A model generated the notes under the pieces. The model was not told where the DNA came from. It saw nothing but the letters and a program-made list of their open reading frames with translations, and ran no database searches. This document shows positions 41,136 through 49,811 of a stretch of DNA of 64,000 nucleotides, piece by piece. The DNA lies in the NCBI RefSeq assembly GCF_900101345.1, contig NZ_FMUX01000005.1, positions 62,001 to 126,000 on the forward strand. The letters run 5' to 3'. Position 1 is the first letter of the stretch, and the number at the start of each line of letters is the position of its first letter. This stretch comes from Desulfoluna spongiiphila. GTDB taxonomy: Bacteria; Desulfobacterota; Desulfobacteria; Desulfobacterales; Desulfolunaceae. The position numbers and the translations under genes were made by a program.

Positions 41136-41549
41136 GAACGCCTCCTTGGATGGGCGGTCAGCGTGTTTTTATTTTCCTGAAATCAGGTGAGAAAGCCACC
41201 TGGGGTCATGAGCCATGTGCGTCAGCGTGGTGTGATGTATTTCGAATTACGTCAAGGCGTCGCGTGGCAGCTGAAGAGGAGGTGCGTCAAACTCTGCTCA
41301 GGAGGTGTGCGAGGTTGCATGTGTGTGATATATCAGAAAAGGGTGAATCATGTTCTTTGCTACAAACAGTAATGTAATAGCCGGAGGAAGTCAAATATTT
41401 TTTGAATGATTATTCCTTGAGAGGTAAAATCAAACCGGCGGGTGCCGTCCTGTCTGGCGGCGTCGATTCACGGGCCGCCGGGCAGCGGCAACGCGTGGCC
41501 ATGGGTTCATTCCCTTGAATTCACACAACCCTTGGGTTAGAGTGGCGTT
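41136..41549. other. Divergent promoter interval
   Basis: About 410 bp between the hdr operon (minus) and the zinc-finger/cooT cluster (plus). No gene, and no promoter boxes chosen with confidence. Confidence 0.4.
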
Positions 41550-41753
41550 ATGAGTGCAACCACAGATCATGACGAGAGACGATGTGCCCGCCATCCGGAG
41601 CGGGAGGGGCGCTATTACTGCAGCAAGTACGGTCGTTATCTTTGCGATGAATGTGTGTCCTGCGCGGATCCGAAGCTCTACTGCAAGTATCGAAGCCAGT
41701 GCATTATCTGGGAGCTGGAGCGTTACGGAGACTCGGGGACCCGTGCCCGGTGA
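41550..41753 (+). CDS. Small B-box-like zinc-binding protein
   Basis: A 67-residue cysteine/histidine-rich protein: RRCARHPEREGRYYCSKYGRYLCDECVSC, then CADPKLYCKYRSQC. The C-x2-H spacing, followed by C-x(n)-C-x2-C, resembles a B-box zinc finger; nine cysteines in 67 residues speak for metal binding. It comes immediately before cooT, suggesting a role in metal handling for CODH-type enzymes. No strong ribosome site before ATG41550. Function not known. Confidence 0.7.
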   Translation: MSATTDHDERRCARHPEREGRYYCSKYGRYLCDECVSCADPKLYCKYRSQCIIWELERYGDSGTRAR

Positions 41754-41848
41754 TTCGGGCCGGCGCCGTATCGCCGCCTTTGTCACGACGCGACACGGAG
41801 CGTTATCCCTGCCTTTTACCCCTGAACATACCTGAAAGGAGCAATACC

Positions 41849-42043
41849 ATGTGCGAATCCAATGTGTACCTAAAGCACGGCGATAAGGAAGAACTGGTCA
41901 TGGAGAATGTGGCCGCCATCACGCCGGCCGACAACGGGGTGTATGTGCTCCGCGGTCTTCTGGGAGAGGTAAAGGAGGTCAAAGGGATCCTTGCCGATAT
42001 CAACCTCATGGCCCATCGCATCGTCTTTACGCATGCTTCCTGA
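41849..42043 (+). CDS. cooT: CooT family nickel-binding protein
   Basis: A 64-residue protein starting MCESNVYL, followed by KHGDKEELVMENVAAI and ending HRIVFTHAS. CooT proteins are homodimers that bind Ni(II) through the N-terminal Cys2 and are linked to nickel insertion into carbon monoxide dehydrogenase. AAAGGAG stands upstream of ATG41849. Its 3' end overlaps the next gene by 11 bp. A longer in-frame opening to 41651 is a shadow of the zinc-finger gene. Confidence 0.88.
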   Translation: MCESNVYLKHGDKEELVMENVAAITPADNGVYVLRGLLGEVKEVKGILADINLMAHRIVFTHAS

Positions 42044-42656
42044 AGCGGTTGCGTGCCTGCCTCCGTGTGACTTTCTCAAGGGTATTGCCGAGGCCAACGG
42101 GTTGGGGAACGTTCGGTTTGCCGCCCACGAGGCGATGCTCTTCGGTACGCGGAAGAGCTGGTGGGGAAGCGGCAGGCCTCGGCCGTTGCCCCATGAAGGA
42201 GTGGACCTTTGCCGCTACTATACCGATGGGGGAGAGCCCCGGACCTTAGAACCCGGGAGCCGTATCCCCGCAGCCTTTGACGGTCAGGTCTGGGAGGTCT
42301 CCGGGGACGATTTTATCGGGACCTCCCTTTTTGTTCGCCATGAGGGGCCCCGGGGCGCTTTTTTTACAGCCTATGCCCATGTGACCCCAAGAAAGGGCCT
42401 GGCCCGTGGGGATCGCCTTGGCAGGGGAGAGGTCCTGGCCGTCCTGGCGGACCCTGTACAGCGGGGCCTTCGCATTGCCTGTCACCTCCATTTGTCCCTT
42501 ATGACTTTTTCCGACGGGTTTTCCCGGAAGGCCCTGCGCTGGGCCACCATGGGGGCGGAGGATGCGGTATGTTTCCATGACCCGGCCCCTCTCCTGGGCG
42601 AAGAACTCATCCTCTGTCGGGAGGCAGCCGATGCTTCCTGCTGGAAGCGTGGGTAA
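42033..42656 (+). CDS. M23 peptidase-like (LytM-fold) protein without signal peptide
   Basis: A 207-residue protein with the zinc ligand set of M23 (LytM-type) metallopeptidases: H54 and D58 in LPHEGVDLC, H116 in AYAHVTPRKG, and the HxH pair H151/H153 in CHLHLSL. Unlike ordinary M23 cell-wall hydrolases there is no signal peptide or membrane anchor, and the start overlaps cooT. Inference: the fold may have been turned to an intracellular task within the CooT/RACo cluster. ATG42033 is chosen for the overlap; an upstream ATG at 41991 would lie within cooT. Confidence 0.75.
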   Translation: MLPEAVACLPPCDFLKGIAEANGLGNVRFAAHEAMLFGTRKSWWGSGRPRPLPHEGVDLCRYYTDGGEPRTLEPGSRIPAAFDGQVWEVSGDDFIGTSLFVRHEGPRGAFFTAYAHVTPRKGLARGDRLGRGEVLAVLADPVQRGLRIACHLHLSLMTFSDGFSRKALRWATMGAEDAVCFHDPAPLLGEELILCREAADASCWKRG

Positions 42657-42780
42657 GACTTTCGCAACCTGGGTTCAGGGGGTCATCCCCGGGCCGTCGG
42701 AGGCGCGTTTGACCATCAGACGTCTTTTTCTTATGCACGTTCCCTTACGGACGCAAACCATATGAATTGAGGTTGACCAG

Positions 42781-44319
42781 ATGACACGACACGACCATGG
42801 GCTGGGGTGGGTGAGGCCGGTTCGGCTGTCCATGCCCTCCCTTTCTGACAACAGCGCGGATATGGATCGGTTGCTGCGGGCGCTTTCCGGGACGGGATCC
42901 CGTCCCTCGGTGGATTTTTCTCAATTTAAACAGGTGAGCCGGCTGCTGAGGCAGTGGGATTTTTCTGCCCGGTGTGTCCTGTTTCAAAACGGCGGCCAGC
43001 TGGAGCTGCTGGATATCCTTGACCCCCAGGGAGAGACCAGGGCCCTTGGGGTGGCCGTGGACCTGGGCACCACCCGCATCGTCATGCGCCTTGTGGACCT
43101 TGAGAGCCGGGAGACTCTTTCCGAAACGGTGATGGACAACCCCCAGATCAACGTGGGCAGCGATATCCTGACCCGTATTCATCATGCCGCAACCGATGCG
43201 GGGGCTGAAGAACTCAAGGCGACGGTGGGGCTGGCCGTGGATGACGGCATGGAGACCCTGTGCCTTCAGGCCGGTGTCTCCGCCCGGGAGATCTACATCG
43301 TGGCTGTTTCCGGCAATACCGCCATGACCCACCTGTTCATGGGGCTTCCGGCAGGACACATTATCCGGGAACCCTATATTCCGGTGACCAACACCCCGGG
43401 AACCCACAGGGCATCGCTGTTTCTGGAAAACACCCATCCGGAGGGGCGTGTCTTCTTTTTCCCGAATATCGGCAGTTATTTCGGGGGAGACCTGATCTCC
43501 GGAATTCTCTTTTCCGGCATTCACCGGCAAGGGGAGACCTCTCTACTTGTTGACGTGGGCACCAACGCCGAGGTGGTACTGGGGAACCGGGACTGGCTCG
43601 TGGGTTGTGCCGGGGCCGCAGGCCCTGCCCTGGAAGGGGGCGTCTCCTCCATGGGCATGACCGCCGGAGACGGGGTCATTGATCGGGTGAGCATGGCAGG
43701 CGGGGATTTTACCGTGGGTACCATCGGTGACCTGCCGCCGCTGGGAGTATGTGGGTCGGGATTCATCGACCTGGCCGCGGTCCTTTTCTTAACGGGCATG
43801 ATCGATGCCAAGGGCAAGCTCGTGGAATCCGCCTGCAAGGAGCGTTACACCGTTGAGCACGGACTGCCCGCATTGATCGTGGTGCCCGAGCAGGAGTCGG
43901 GAACCGGCAGCGCAATCACCGTCTCCCAGGCAAGCCTGGACAGCCTGATCCGCTCCAAGGCGGCCATGTACACCATCCTTGAAACCATTGTTATGAAAGT
44001 GGGGGTGGGGTTTGGGGACCTGGAAAAAATCTATGTGGCAGGGACCTTCGGGGCCTACATCGACCCCGAATCGGCCATCTCCATCGGCATGATTCCCGAC
44101 CTTGACCGCAGCCGCTACGAAAAGATCGGCAACAGCTCCCTTGAAGGGGCGACCCTCATGCTCTACGGAGACCGGTACATGGATGAAGCCGATGCCATCA
44201 GGAACCGGATCACCTACGTGGAACTCAACGTCGACCAGGATTTCATGATCCGGTTCAGCGGGGCCAAGTTCATCCCCCACACCGACCCGGATCTTTTTCC
44301 CACGGTGACGAAGAAATAA
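42781..44319 (+). CDS. RACo-like ASKHA ATPase (DUF4445), lacking the ferredoxin domain
   Basis: A 512-residue ASKHA-fold protein. Phosphate-1 loop VAVDLGTTRIVMRL, QINVGSDILTRIHHA, VSGNTAMTHLFMG, LVDVGTNAEVVLG (phosphate-2), CGSGFIDLAAVLF and IYVAGTFGAYIDPESAI follow the C-terminal two thirds of RACo/RamA, the ATP-driven reductive activators of corrinoid proteins. Those usually begin with a [2Fe-2S] ferredoxin domain; here the first 90 residues have no cysteine cluster, so electrons must come from another protein. It stands after cooT and near cobO and metFV, which fits corrinoid or Fe-S-protein activation. Confidence 0.88.
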   Translation: MTRHDHGLGWVRPVRLSMPSLSDNSADMDRLLRALSGTGSRPSVDFSQFKQVSRLLRQWDFSARCVLFQNGGQLELLDILDPQGETRALGVAVDLGTTRIVMRLVDLESRETLSETVMDNPQINVGSDILTRIHHAATDAGAEELKATVGLAVDDGMETLCLQAGVSAREIYIVAVSGNTAMTHLFMGLPAGHIIREPYIPVTNTPGTHRASLFLENTHPEGRVFFFPNIGSYFGGDLISGILFSGIHRQGETSLLVDVGTNAEVVLGNRDWLVGCAGAAGPALEGGVSSMGMTAGDGVIDRVSMAGGDFTVGTIGDLPPLGVCGSGFIDLAAVLFLTGMIDAKGKLVESACKERYTVEHGLPALIVVPEQESGTGSAITVSQASLDSLIRSKAAMYTILETIVMKVGVGFGDLEKIYVAGTFGAYIDPESAISIGMIPDLDRSRYEKIGNSSLEGATLMLYGDRYMDEADAIRNRITYVELNVDQDFMIRFSGAKFIPHTDPDLFPTVTKK

Positions 44320-44327
44320 GCAAAAAA

Positions 44328-44515
44328 GCCTCCGGAGGCGAGGTGTGCCACCTTGAAAGCAGCTTGCGAATGTGTTTTTCCCCCCGTTCCTCGGGGAAAA
44401 TCACATTCGCCTTTTACTCAGGGTCTATTGAGAAAATCTTGTCAGATAGCTGTTTGTCAAACCCAGCCCATAAAAAATTGGAAACCGTTTGGCCCCTGGC
44501 AGGGCCGCCAGAGGC
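44328..44515 (+). repeat. Interspersed hairpin repeat, copy F (full length)
   Basis: Starts 8 bp after the RACo-like stop codon with A6-GCCTCCGGAGGC, continues CGAGGTG-TGC-CACCTTG, a hairpin around CCGTTCCTCG, then GATAGCTGTTTGTCAAAC and closes with GCCGCCAGAGGC (44504-44515) before CTTTTTCC. The genes flanking it converge. Confidence 0.85.
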
Positions 44516-44640
44516 ATCTTTTTCCTGGCTGCCGCAGCGCATCAAATCAGCACAGCATGTTTGTGACATGATGTATTTTATTTGAGCAGGGCCTGAAAAC
44601 CTTGCAAAGATTTAATGTGCTGGTACGCACCTATAGTCCC

Positions 44641-45486
44641 TCAATATCTCACCCCGAAACGTTCCACGGCACCGGTGACCTCCTGCCTGAACTCCTCGGA
44701 GCGGACAATGCGCCTCAGTTCGATGCTCTCCACCTCAAGGACCCGGTGCAGGTCGTCCTGGGAGAGGTTGAGGAGTTTTTTGACACCGAAAAGCGTCTCG
44801 GCGGGGACCTCGGCAATGGATCGTGCCATTTTGACCGTTTCCTCCTCCAGGCGATCGGGGGGGACGATGCGGTCCACGATTTTGATGCCCAGGGCCTCCT
44901 TGGCGGTGATGTCGTCCTTCCGGAGGAGAAATTTCGAGGCGGCTGCAGAGCCGATCATACGGGGGAGGAAGTAGGCCAGGCCCCCTTTGGGGACCAGGCC
45001 GATGTTGTGATAGGGGTTCTGGTAGACGCTCCCGGTGGCAAGGACGCGGTAATCGCATGCCAGGGCCATGCTGAGAAAGATGGTGTCGATCTGGCCCCGG
45101 TCGGCATGGATGACATACTTGTTGACGGTGGCGAGCTTGAGGATGAATTGGTTGAGGGCGTGGTAGAGGCGCTCCAGCTTGTCGAAGCTCAGGCTGCCGC
45201 AGGCCACCTTGCGGTAGAAATCAATGTACTCATTTCTTCCTTTTTTCCCCTCGGCACCCATGAGAATAATGACCTTTACTGACGGGTCGGATGTGAACCG
45301 TTTGAAGTAGTCAAACATCAGCTCCTTGATATCGATGTCGCTGATGGCATTTACAAGGTTGTTTTTGAGCTTCAACAGGACAACGGATCCTGATCTGTAA
45401 CATGAAAAAATTGGCGTGTCGCCGCTGCGATTTTCGAACATAGCCCCCTCCGATGGTTGACCAGGGTTATTAAGGACAGGAATCAT
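44641..45486 (-). CDS. Enoyl-CoA hydratase/isomerase (crotonase) family protein
   Basis: A 281-residue crotonase-fold protein. The core is recognisable (VKVIILMGAEGKKGRNEYIDF for the first oxyanion strand, IFLSMALACDYRVLATGSVYQNP, GLVPKGGLAYFLPRMIG and AKEALGIKIVDRIVP). The standard catalytic Glu pair and the usual GGG loop (here DRGQIDTIFL) are altered, so hydratase activity is doubtful; it might be an isomerase, hydrolase or inactive relative. The N-terminal 30 residues are an extension. ATG45486 is taken over a TTG at 45507. It overlaps the promoter side of the secreted-protein gene. Confidence 0.8.
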   Translation of the reverse strand: MIPVLNNPGQPSEGAMFENRSGDTPIFSCYRSGSVVLLKLKNNLVNAISDIDIKELMFDYFKRFTSDPSVKVIILMGAEGKKGRNEYIDFYRKVACGSLSFDKLERLYHALNQFILKLATVNKYVIHADRGQIDTIFLSMALACDYRVLATGSVYQNPYHNIGLVPKGGLAYFLPRMIGSAAASKFLLRKDDITAKEALGIKIVDRIVPPDRLEEETVKMARSIAEVPAETLFGVKKLLNLSQDDLHRVLEVESIELRRIVRSEEFRQEVTGAVERFGVRY

Positions 45487-45503
45487 GGTGGTGTCTCTCT
45501 CCG

Positions 45504-45944
45504 TCAATCATTGCAGAAGGTATCTATATATTCCCGGGCTTCTCGAATGGCCTCTTCTGTGGCCTCTCCCCTCATTTTTTCCATTTTTCCCGTCTCCGGG
45601 TTGTAGGTCATGACCCCCTGGCTCAGGTAATCATTGATCATTTTTTTGTATCGGGCGCATGTGGGGTTGTCATCGGACAGGTTCGATGTGGGACCGGATG
45701 CACCGGAAGACTCACCGCCGTTTTTTTTGAAGGCGTTTATCTTCTCCAGCAGGGTGACAGGGTCTGCCTGAAGGGCGCTTTGGGAGACACACACACCTTC
45801 AAGGAGTACATAGGCACCTTCACAGGCACCGTCCACAGGCATTTTCATGGTGGCTGAATCAGAGGCCATGGCCGGTCCGGAGACAGACGCAATGGCCATC
45901 AGAAGGAAGCATACGAGTCTGGATACGTTGAGAGATGATGTCAT
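45504..45944 (-). CDS. Small secreted cysteine-containing protein of unknown function
   Basis: A 146-residue protein with a signal peptide (MTSSLNVSRLVCFLLMAIAS, cut after PAMA). The mature part has paired cysteines (DGACEGAYVLLEGVCVSQS) and later CARYKKMINDYLSQG and YIDTFCND, suggesting disulfides in the periplasm. No family recognised. It is followed by the crotonase gene 18 bp after its stop. Confidence 0.68.
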   Translation of the reverse strand: MTSSLNVSRLVCFLLMAIASVSGPAMASDSATMKMPVDGACEGAYVLLEGVCVSQSALQADPVTLLEKINAFKKNGGESSGASGPTSNLSDDNPTCARYKKMINDYLSQGVMTYNPETGKMEKMRGEATEEAIREAREYIDTFCND

Positions 45945-46310
45945 GGGGGGTCTCTTCTGTTTTGTCACCTGAATTAAAAAAACGGGGACATGGTTGGGGT
46001 GTACTGGGCGGTCAAGCATTTGATTGATAATATCAGCGTGTTACCAGGGGCTGGTGGGACGCTGAACTATCGTTTCTTACGGGGCCGATACCCACTTGGA
46101 TAATGAGTATTGCTTGATAAGATCATAGTTTATGTAGTAAATCAAGCCTATTCGATGGCTTGTCTCGTTTTTGGCGGGGCCGACATCGGACCGGAGGTGT
46201 GTGGGTCCATGTCGGCAAATCATCCCGGACAGCATGGCCGAAGCTTTTTCGGTAAGATTCGGCGTGTCGGGATTACGAGTCCATCCTAACCCCGAGACTG
46301 GAGTTGCCCC
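45945..46310. other. Divergent promoter interval
   Basis: About 365 bp with no gene. AT-rich around 46080-46145, consistent with promoters for the secreted-protein/crotonase pair and the amidase. Confidence 0.4.
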
Positions 46311-47792
46311 ATGCTTAACGAGTACACCCGATTCGATGCCCTGGGCCTTGCGGAACTTGTAAGAAAAGGTGACGTTCATCCCCGAGAGCTTCTGGAAAGC
46401 GCCATTTCAAGGACGGAACAGATGAATCCGGACCTGAATGCCATTATTTATACCTTTTTTGACCGCGCGCGATCCATGGCCTCGGGTCCCTTGCCCGAAG
46501 GTCCTTTTACCGGCGTGCCCTTTCTCCTCAAAGACCTCATGGACAGCTATGCCGGAGAACCCCTGTGCAAGGGAAGTCGGGGGATTCGAGCGGTTCCGGA
46601 GGAGAACAGCGAACTGGTCAATCGGTTCGTTTCCGCCGGCGTGGTGCCCTTCGGGAAGACCAACACACCGGAGTTCGGCCTCACCATCACCACGGAGCCC
46701 AAGTCTTCGGGACCTGCCCACAACCCATGGGGTCGGGGGATCAGTACCGGGGGATCTTCCGGCGGGTCGGCTGCCGCCGTTGCCGCCGGTATTGTGCCCA
46801 TGGCCTCGGCAAACGACGGCGGGGGGTCCATTCGGTTTCCCTCTGCCTGCTGCGGTGTGTTCGGCCTGAAGCCATCCAGGGGATTGAACCCCATGGGGCC
46901 GGAGTCGGGTGAAGGCTGGGACGGTGCCGTGGCAGGCCATGTGATAACCCGAAGCGTTCGGGACAGTGCCGCCATGCTTGATATCACGGCAGGGCCGGAA
47001 GTGGGTGCCCCCTACCGCGTGTCTCGGGGGCACGGAACGTACCTGGATGCCTGCGGGACCGACCCGGCCCCCTTGCGCATCGCCTTTTCATCGCGACCCT
47101 TTACAGATGCCACCCTGAATCCCGAGGCGGTACGGGGCCTTGAGGCCACCGTGAAGAAGCTTCAGGAGCTCGGGCACCAGGTGGAAGAGGCGGACCCGGA
47201 GATCGATACCGACGCCTTGTGGCGTGATTTTTTTGTGGTGGTGTGTGCCCATGTGGCTGCTGAAGCCTCGCTGACCAAAAAAGACTTCGGAAAGGATGCC
47301 TTTGCCGCCCTGGAGCCCTCCACCTTGAACATGGCCATGATCGGGCGTTCTTTGACGGCCTGTGACCTGGTGATGGCGAAAAAGGGGTGGCATGCGGTGC
47401 AGCTATCCATGGGTCGGTTTCTTACGCGTTACGATCTGCTCCTTACCCCCACCCTCATTGCTCCCCCCGATCCCCATGGGGTGCTCCCCCCGACCCGGTT
47501 TGAAGATATCCTTCTTAAGATGGGCAGCCCAGTGGCAACCGGTCGCCTTCTCATGAAGATGGGGCTCGTGAAGCATTTTGCCGGTCCCACCCTGAGCCGT
47601 ATGGCGTTTACCGTCCTGGGGAACATTTCGGGGCTTCCCAGTGTTTCCATGCCCCTGCATTGGACCGACGCAGGCCTGCCCCTGGGCATGCTCTTCACCG
47701 GTCGCATGTGTGATGAAAGGACCCTGTTCAAGCTTGCCGGCCAAATCGAGCGGGCATTTCCCTGGGCCGATCGGTATCGTAAGTTGGATTGA
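46311..47792 (+). CDS. Amidase signature family hydrolase
   Basis: A 493-residue amidase-signature enzyme. Ser-cisSer-Lys triad: Lys about 74 in PFLLKDLMDS, the cis-Ser in STGGSSGGSAAAVAAG (about 149-150), and the nucleophile Ser about 173 in NDGGGSIRFP. No transamidation partners (GatB/C) are nearby, so it is a stand-alone amidase acting on an unidentified carboxamide. The insertion around residues 195-225 (GPESGEGWDGAVAGHVITRS) is normal for the family. It is probably cytoplasmic. Confidence 0.92.
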   Translation: MLNEYTRFDALGLAELVRKGDVHPRELLESAISRTEQMNPDLNAIIYTFFDRARSMASGPLPEGPFTGVPFLLKDLMDSYAGEPLCKGSRGIRAVPEENSELVNRFVSAGVVPFGKTNTPEFGLTITTEPKSSGPAHNPWGRGISTGGSSGGSAAAVAAGIVPMASANDGGGSIRFPSACCGVFGLKPSRGLNPMGPESGEGWDGAVAGHVITRSVRDSAAMLDITAGPEVGAPYRVSRGHGTYLDACGTDPAPLRIAFSSRPFTDATLNPEAVRGLEATVKKLQELGHQVEEADPEIDTDALWRDFFVVVCAHVAAEASLTKKDFGKDAFAALEPSTLNMAMIGRSLTACDLVMAKKGWHAVQLSMGRFLTRYDLLLTPTLIAPPDPHGVLPPTRFEDILLKMGSPVATGRLLMKMGLVKHFAGPTLSRMAFTVLGNISGLPSVSMPLHWTDAGLPLGMLFTGRMCDERTLFKLAGQIERAFPWADRYRKLD

Positions 47793-47976
47793 GGGGACAA
47801 GGGCGCCGCCGACTAAAAGTCCGGGGAAATGTTTAATGCACTTTCCCTGCAGTGCTTCCCGGTGTATATGGTTCCTGTTTGTTGGTCTGTGCCTTTTTAA
47901 GGAACGCAAAGGGCCCGGGCGCTGCCTGTGGCGGCTTCCGGGCCTTGCATGTAAAACATACGGAGATGGATACACC

Positions 47977-48267
47977 ATGTACACGTACGAGCCCGAGGGC
48001 GTCTGCGCCAAAAAGATAGCGTTTGAGATTGAGAACAATGCCGTGAAACACCTTGTGTTTACCGGTGGCTGCCCGGGCAACCTTCTGGGCATAGGGCGCC
48101 TTGTGGAGGGGATGCCGGTGGATGAGGTGATTTCCCGGTTGAAGGGGGTCACCTGCGGAAGAAAAGCGACCTCGTGTCCGGATCAGCTCGTGGCGGCCCT
48201 TGAGGCCTTCAGGGTCGGAAAGCTCGAAGAGGAGATTCCCGTTGTTTTTCCTTCGATGGCCGGGTGA
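47977..48267 (+). CDS. TSCPD domain-containing protein
   Basis: A 96-residue protein of the small TSCPD family: MYTYEPEGVCAKKIAFEIEN, FTGGCPGNLLGIGRLVEGM, and the namesake RKATSCPDQLVAALE. Four conserved cysteines suggest a metal or regulatory role; function is not established. ATG47977 has GGAGA upstream and matches the family's N-terminus, whereas the longer frame runs back through the amidase as a shadow. Confidence 0.82.
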   Translation: MYTYEPEGVCAKKIAFEIENNAVKHLVFTGGCPGNLLGIGRLVEGMPVDEVISRLKGVTCGRKATSCPDQLVAALEAFRVGKLEEEIPVVFPSMAG

Positions 48268-48442
48268 CGCGCGCCACAGGGGCATGACCTCGTTTTTGGC
48301 CGTCGGCCTGGCTTCCTGTGACACAGAGCCCCGGGGCCTTCGACGAAGCCGAGTCGCCCATGGCCAAGGCACCAGAGCTGCAGATGGGTCCACTTGGCTC
48401 CCCCGAAGGGTGGGAAGAGCGAACAGAAAACCGAAAATAACA

Positions 48443-48625
48443 TGTAACTATTCAGCTTGCCTCCGGCGGGGCGCTTTTTTGAAAAAAAAGCGCCGCAAAA
48501 ACCGTTTCTAATGTGAAAAAGTGGAAATTATTTCGGCGGAGCCTGGAAAGGCTTGCTTAAGACCTGTTTGTCAAACTTTTTAAAAAGGTTGGCCGCCGGA
48601 GGCTTGTTTGAGCTGAATAGTTACA
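48443..48625. mobile_element. Interspersed repeat copy H with terminal inverted repeats (MITE-like)
   Basis: A 183-bp element bounded by TGTAACTATTCAGCT (48443-48457) and its exact reverse complement (48611-48625), flanked on both sides by ATAACA (48437-48442 and 48626-48631), a likely 6-bp target duplication. Inside the ends lie GCCTCCGGCGG and CCGCCGGAGGC and a CTGTTTGTCAAACTTTTTAA segment shared with copies C, E and F. It has no open frame. A separate strong stem GGCGCTTTTTTG / AAAAAAAGCGCC lies at the left. Confidence 0.78.
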
Positions 48626-48792
48626 ATAACATGTTGTTTTTTTCCTCTCGCACCCTCCTTATAATATAGTTATACCTTTATTTGTGTTGCGGGTTTTTAC
48701 GAAATATCCGGGACAGCACCACGGACAGCCCGTATCCGGGTGATGGTCCACCACGCGTCCAGTTGCTTTCCTGGCCCGGGCTGTACCCTTCA

Positions 48793-48832
48793 ACAGGCCA
48801 TGATTCGGTAGAATCATGGCCTGTTTTTGTTT
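48793..48832 (+). terminator. Strong orphan intrinsic terminator (possible small-RNA 3' end)
   Basis: ACAGGCCATGATTC and GAATCATGGCCTGT pair perfectly (14 bp) around GGTA, followed by TTTTGTTT. No gene ends within 500 bp upstream on the plus strand (TSCPD stop at 48267 precedes copy H), so it may end an uncharacterised small RNA. The structure is near-symmetric but the T-run is clearly on the plus side. Confidence 0.7.
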
Positions 48833-48839
48833 ATGACGA

Positions 48840-49811
48840 CTATTGTTTGATATTATCGAACCTCTTTCGGCTTTTACGATCAATGTTCTACATTTTCTCC
48901 TCGTGGACGTGTAGCGTACCGGGGGCGCCTGGCTTTGTTTTTCTATGGTGTGCACATGCATGGCAGGATTTGGAATACTTTTTATGTCCCGTATGTCGGA
49001 GGCGCGACAAAACGAAGAGGAAAACCGTATATGTTGATCCTGCGGCGGTAATTCTCTGGATTTACGTACTTAAAAAGCGTGGGTTGCCGGGCGCTGAGAC
49101 CGGGATACCTCTCGGTGAGTTTTATATTATTCTTTCTGAGAGTAATTATGTGTTGAATAATCGGGCAAAGTGTCATATGAAAATTGATCAAATGCGATGT
49201 ATAGTTATTTGCAATGCGATATTTTGTGAGAATATAGTTAAATGGCTTTTCTTTTTTACTAAAATTAATCCTGTAGTAAGTTGTTTGCGGGCGGATTGAA
49301 AAAGGCTTCAGCGTTAACGCCCCACTATCTCCCTTGAATGGGCTGATGCCTTTTATGTCGTTATCTTCCTCCCCGTTTCAGCCGACACCGGTCGCAAGAA
49401 AAGCGGGGCCCACGGCGATGGGTCGCGAGACGTGGCGATGGGTCGGTCGCGACGGTCCACAAGCATTTACACCCTCCAACGATGCGTTTTAAGGCGCCGC
49501 AACCCATGCGCCTTATCAATACCTTGTCGTGTCACGGTTAAACGGCTCGGAAAAAATAAATCACACAGTCGCACGTTTTGATCGTTCTGCCTGGTATCGG
49601 GTGGCACCGGTTTGGTGGTTTCGTGCGGGAAAAGGCCGCAGATTCGGTTTGCTGCCCAATGATTTAATTCCATGTCCCTGAGACGAAAATCAACATGGTG
49701 TCTACCTGAGATGAGTCACGATGGCCCGTTATGTTACGACGCCATGGGATCCCCCTGCCTGTGTTTTATGAGCGATGCGATGTGCGAACCCTCTGGTTAA
49801 GGAGTCTGGAT
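48840..49811. other. Gene-free interval including an AT-rich island upstream of the T6SS genes
   Basis: About 970 bp. Base composition falls sharply around 49100-49280, unlike all genes around it, and an open frame there (within 48682-49299) shows no conserved features or ribosome site. GGCGATGGGTCG is repeated at 49413 and 49434. The T6SS promoter should be here; no sigma-54 box was found. Confidence 0.45.

Noticed and set aside
48682..49299. 205-residue open frame across the terminator and the AT-rich island
   Set aside because: It runs through a perfect terminator hairpin, has no ribosome site and no recognisable motif; composition looks non-coding.
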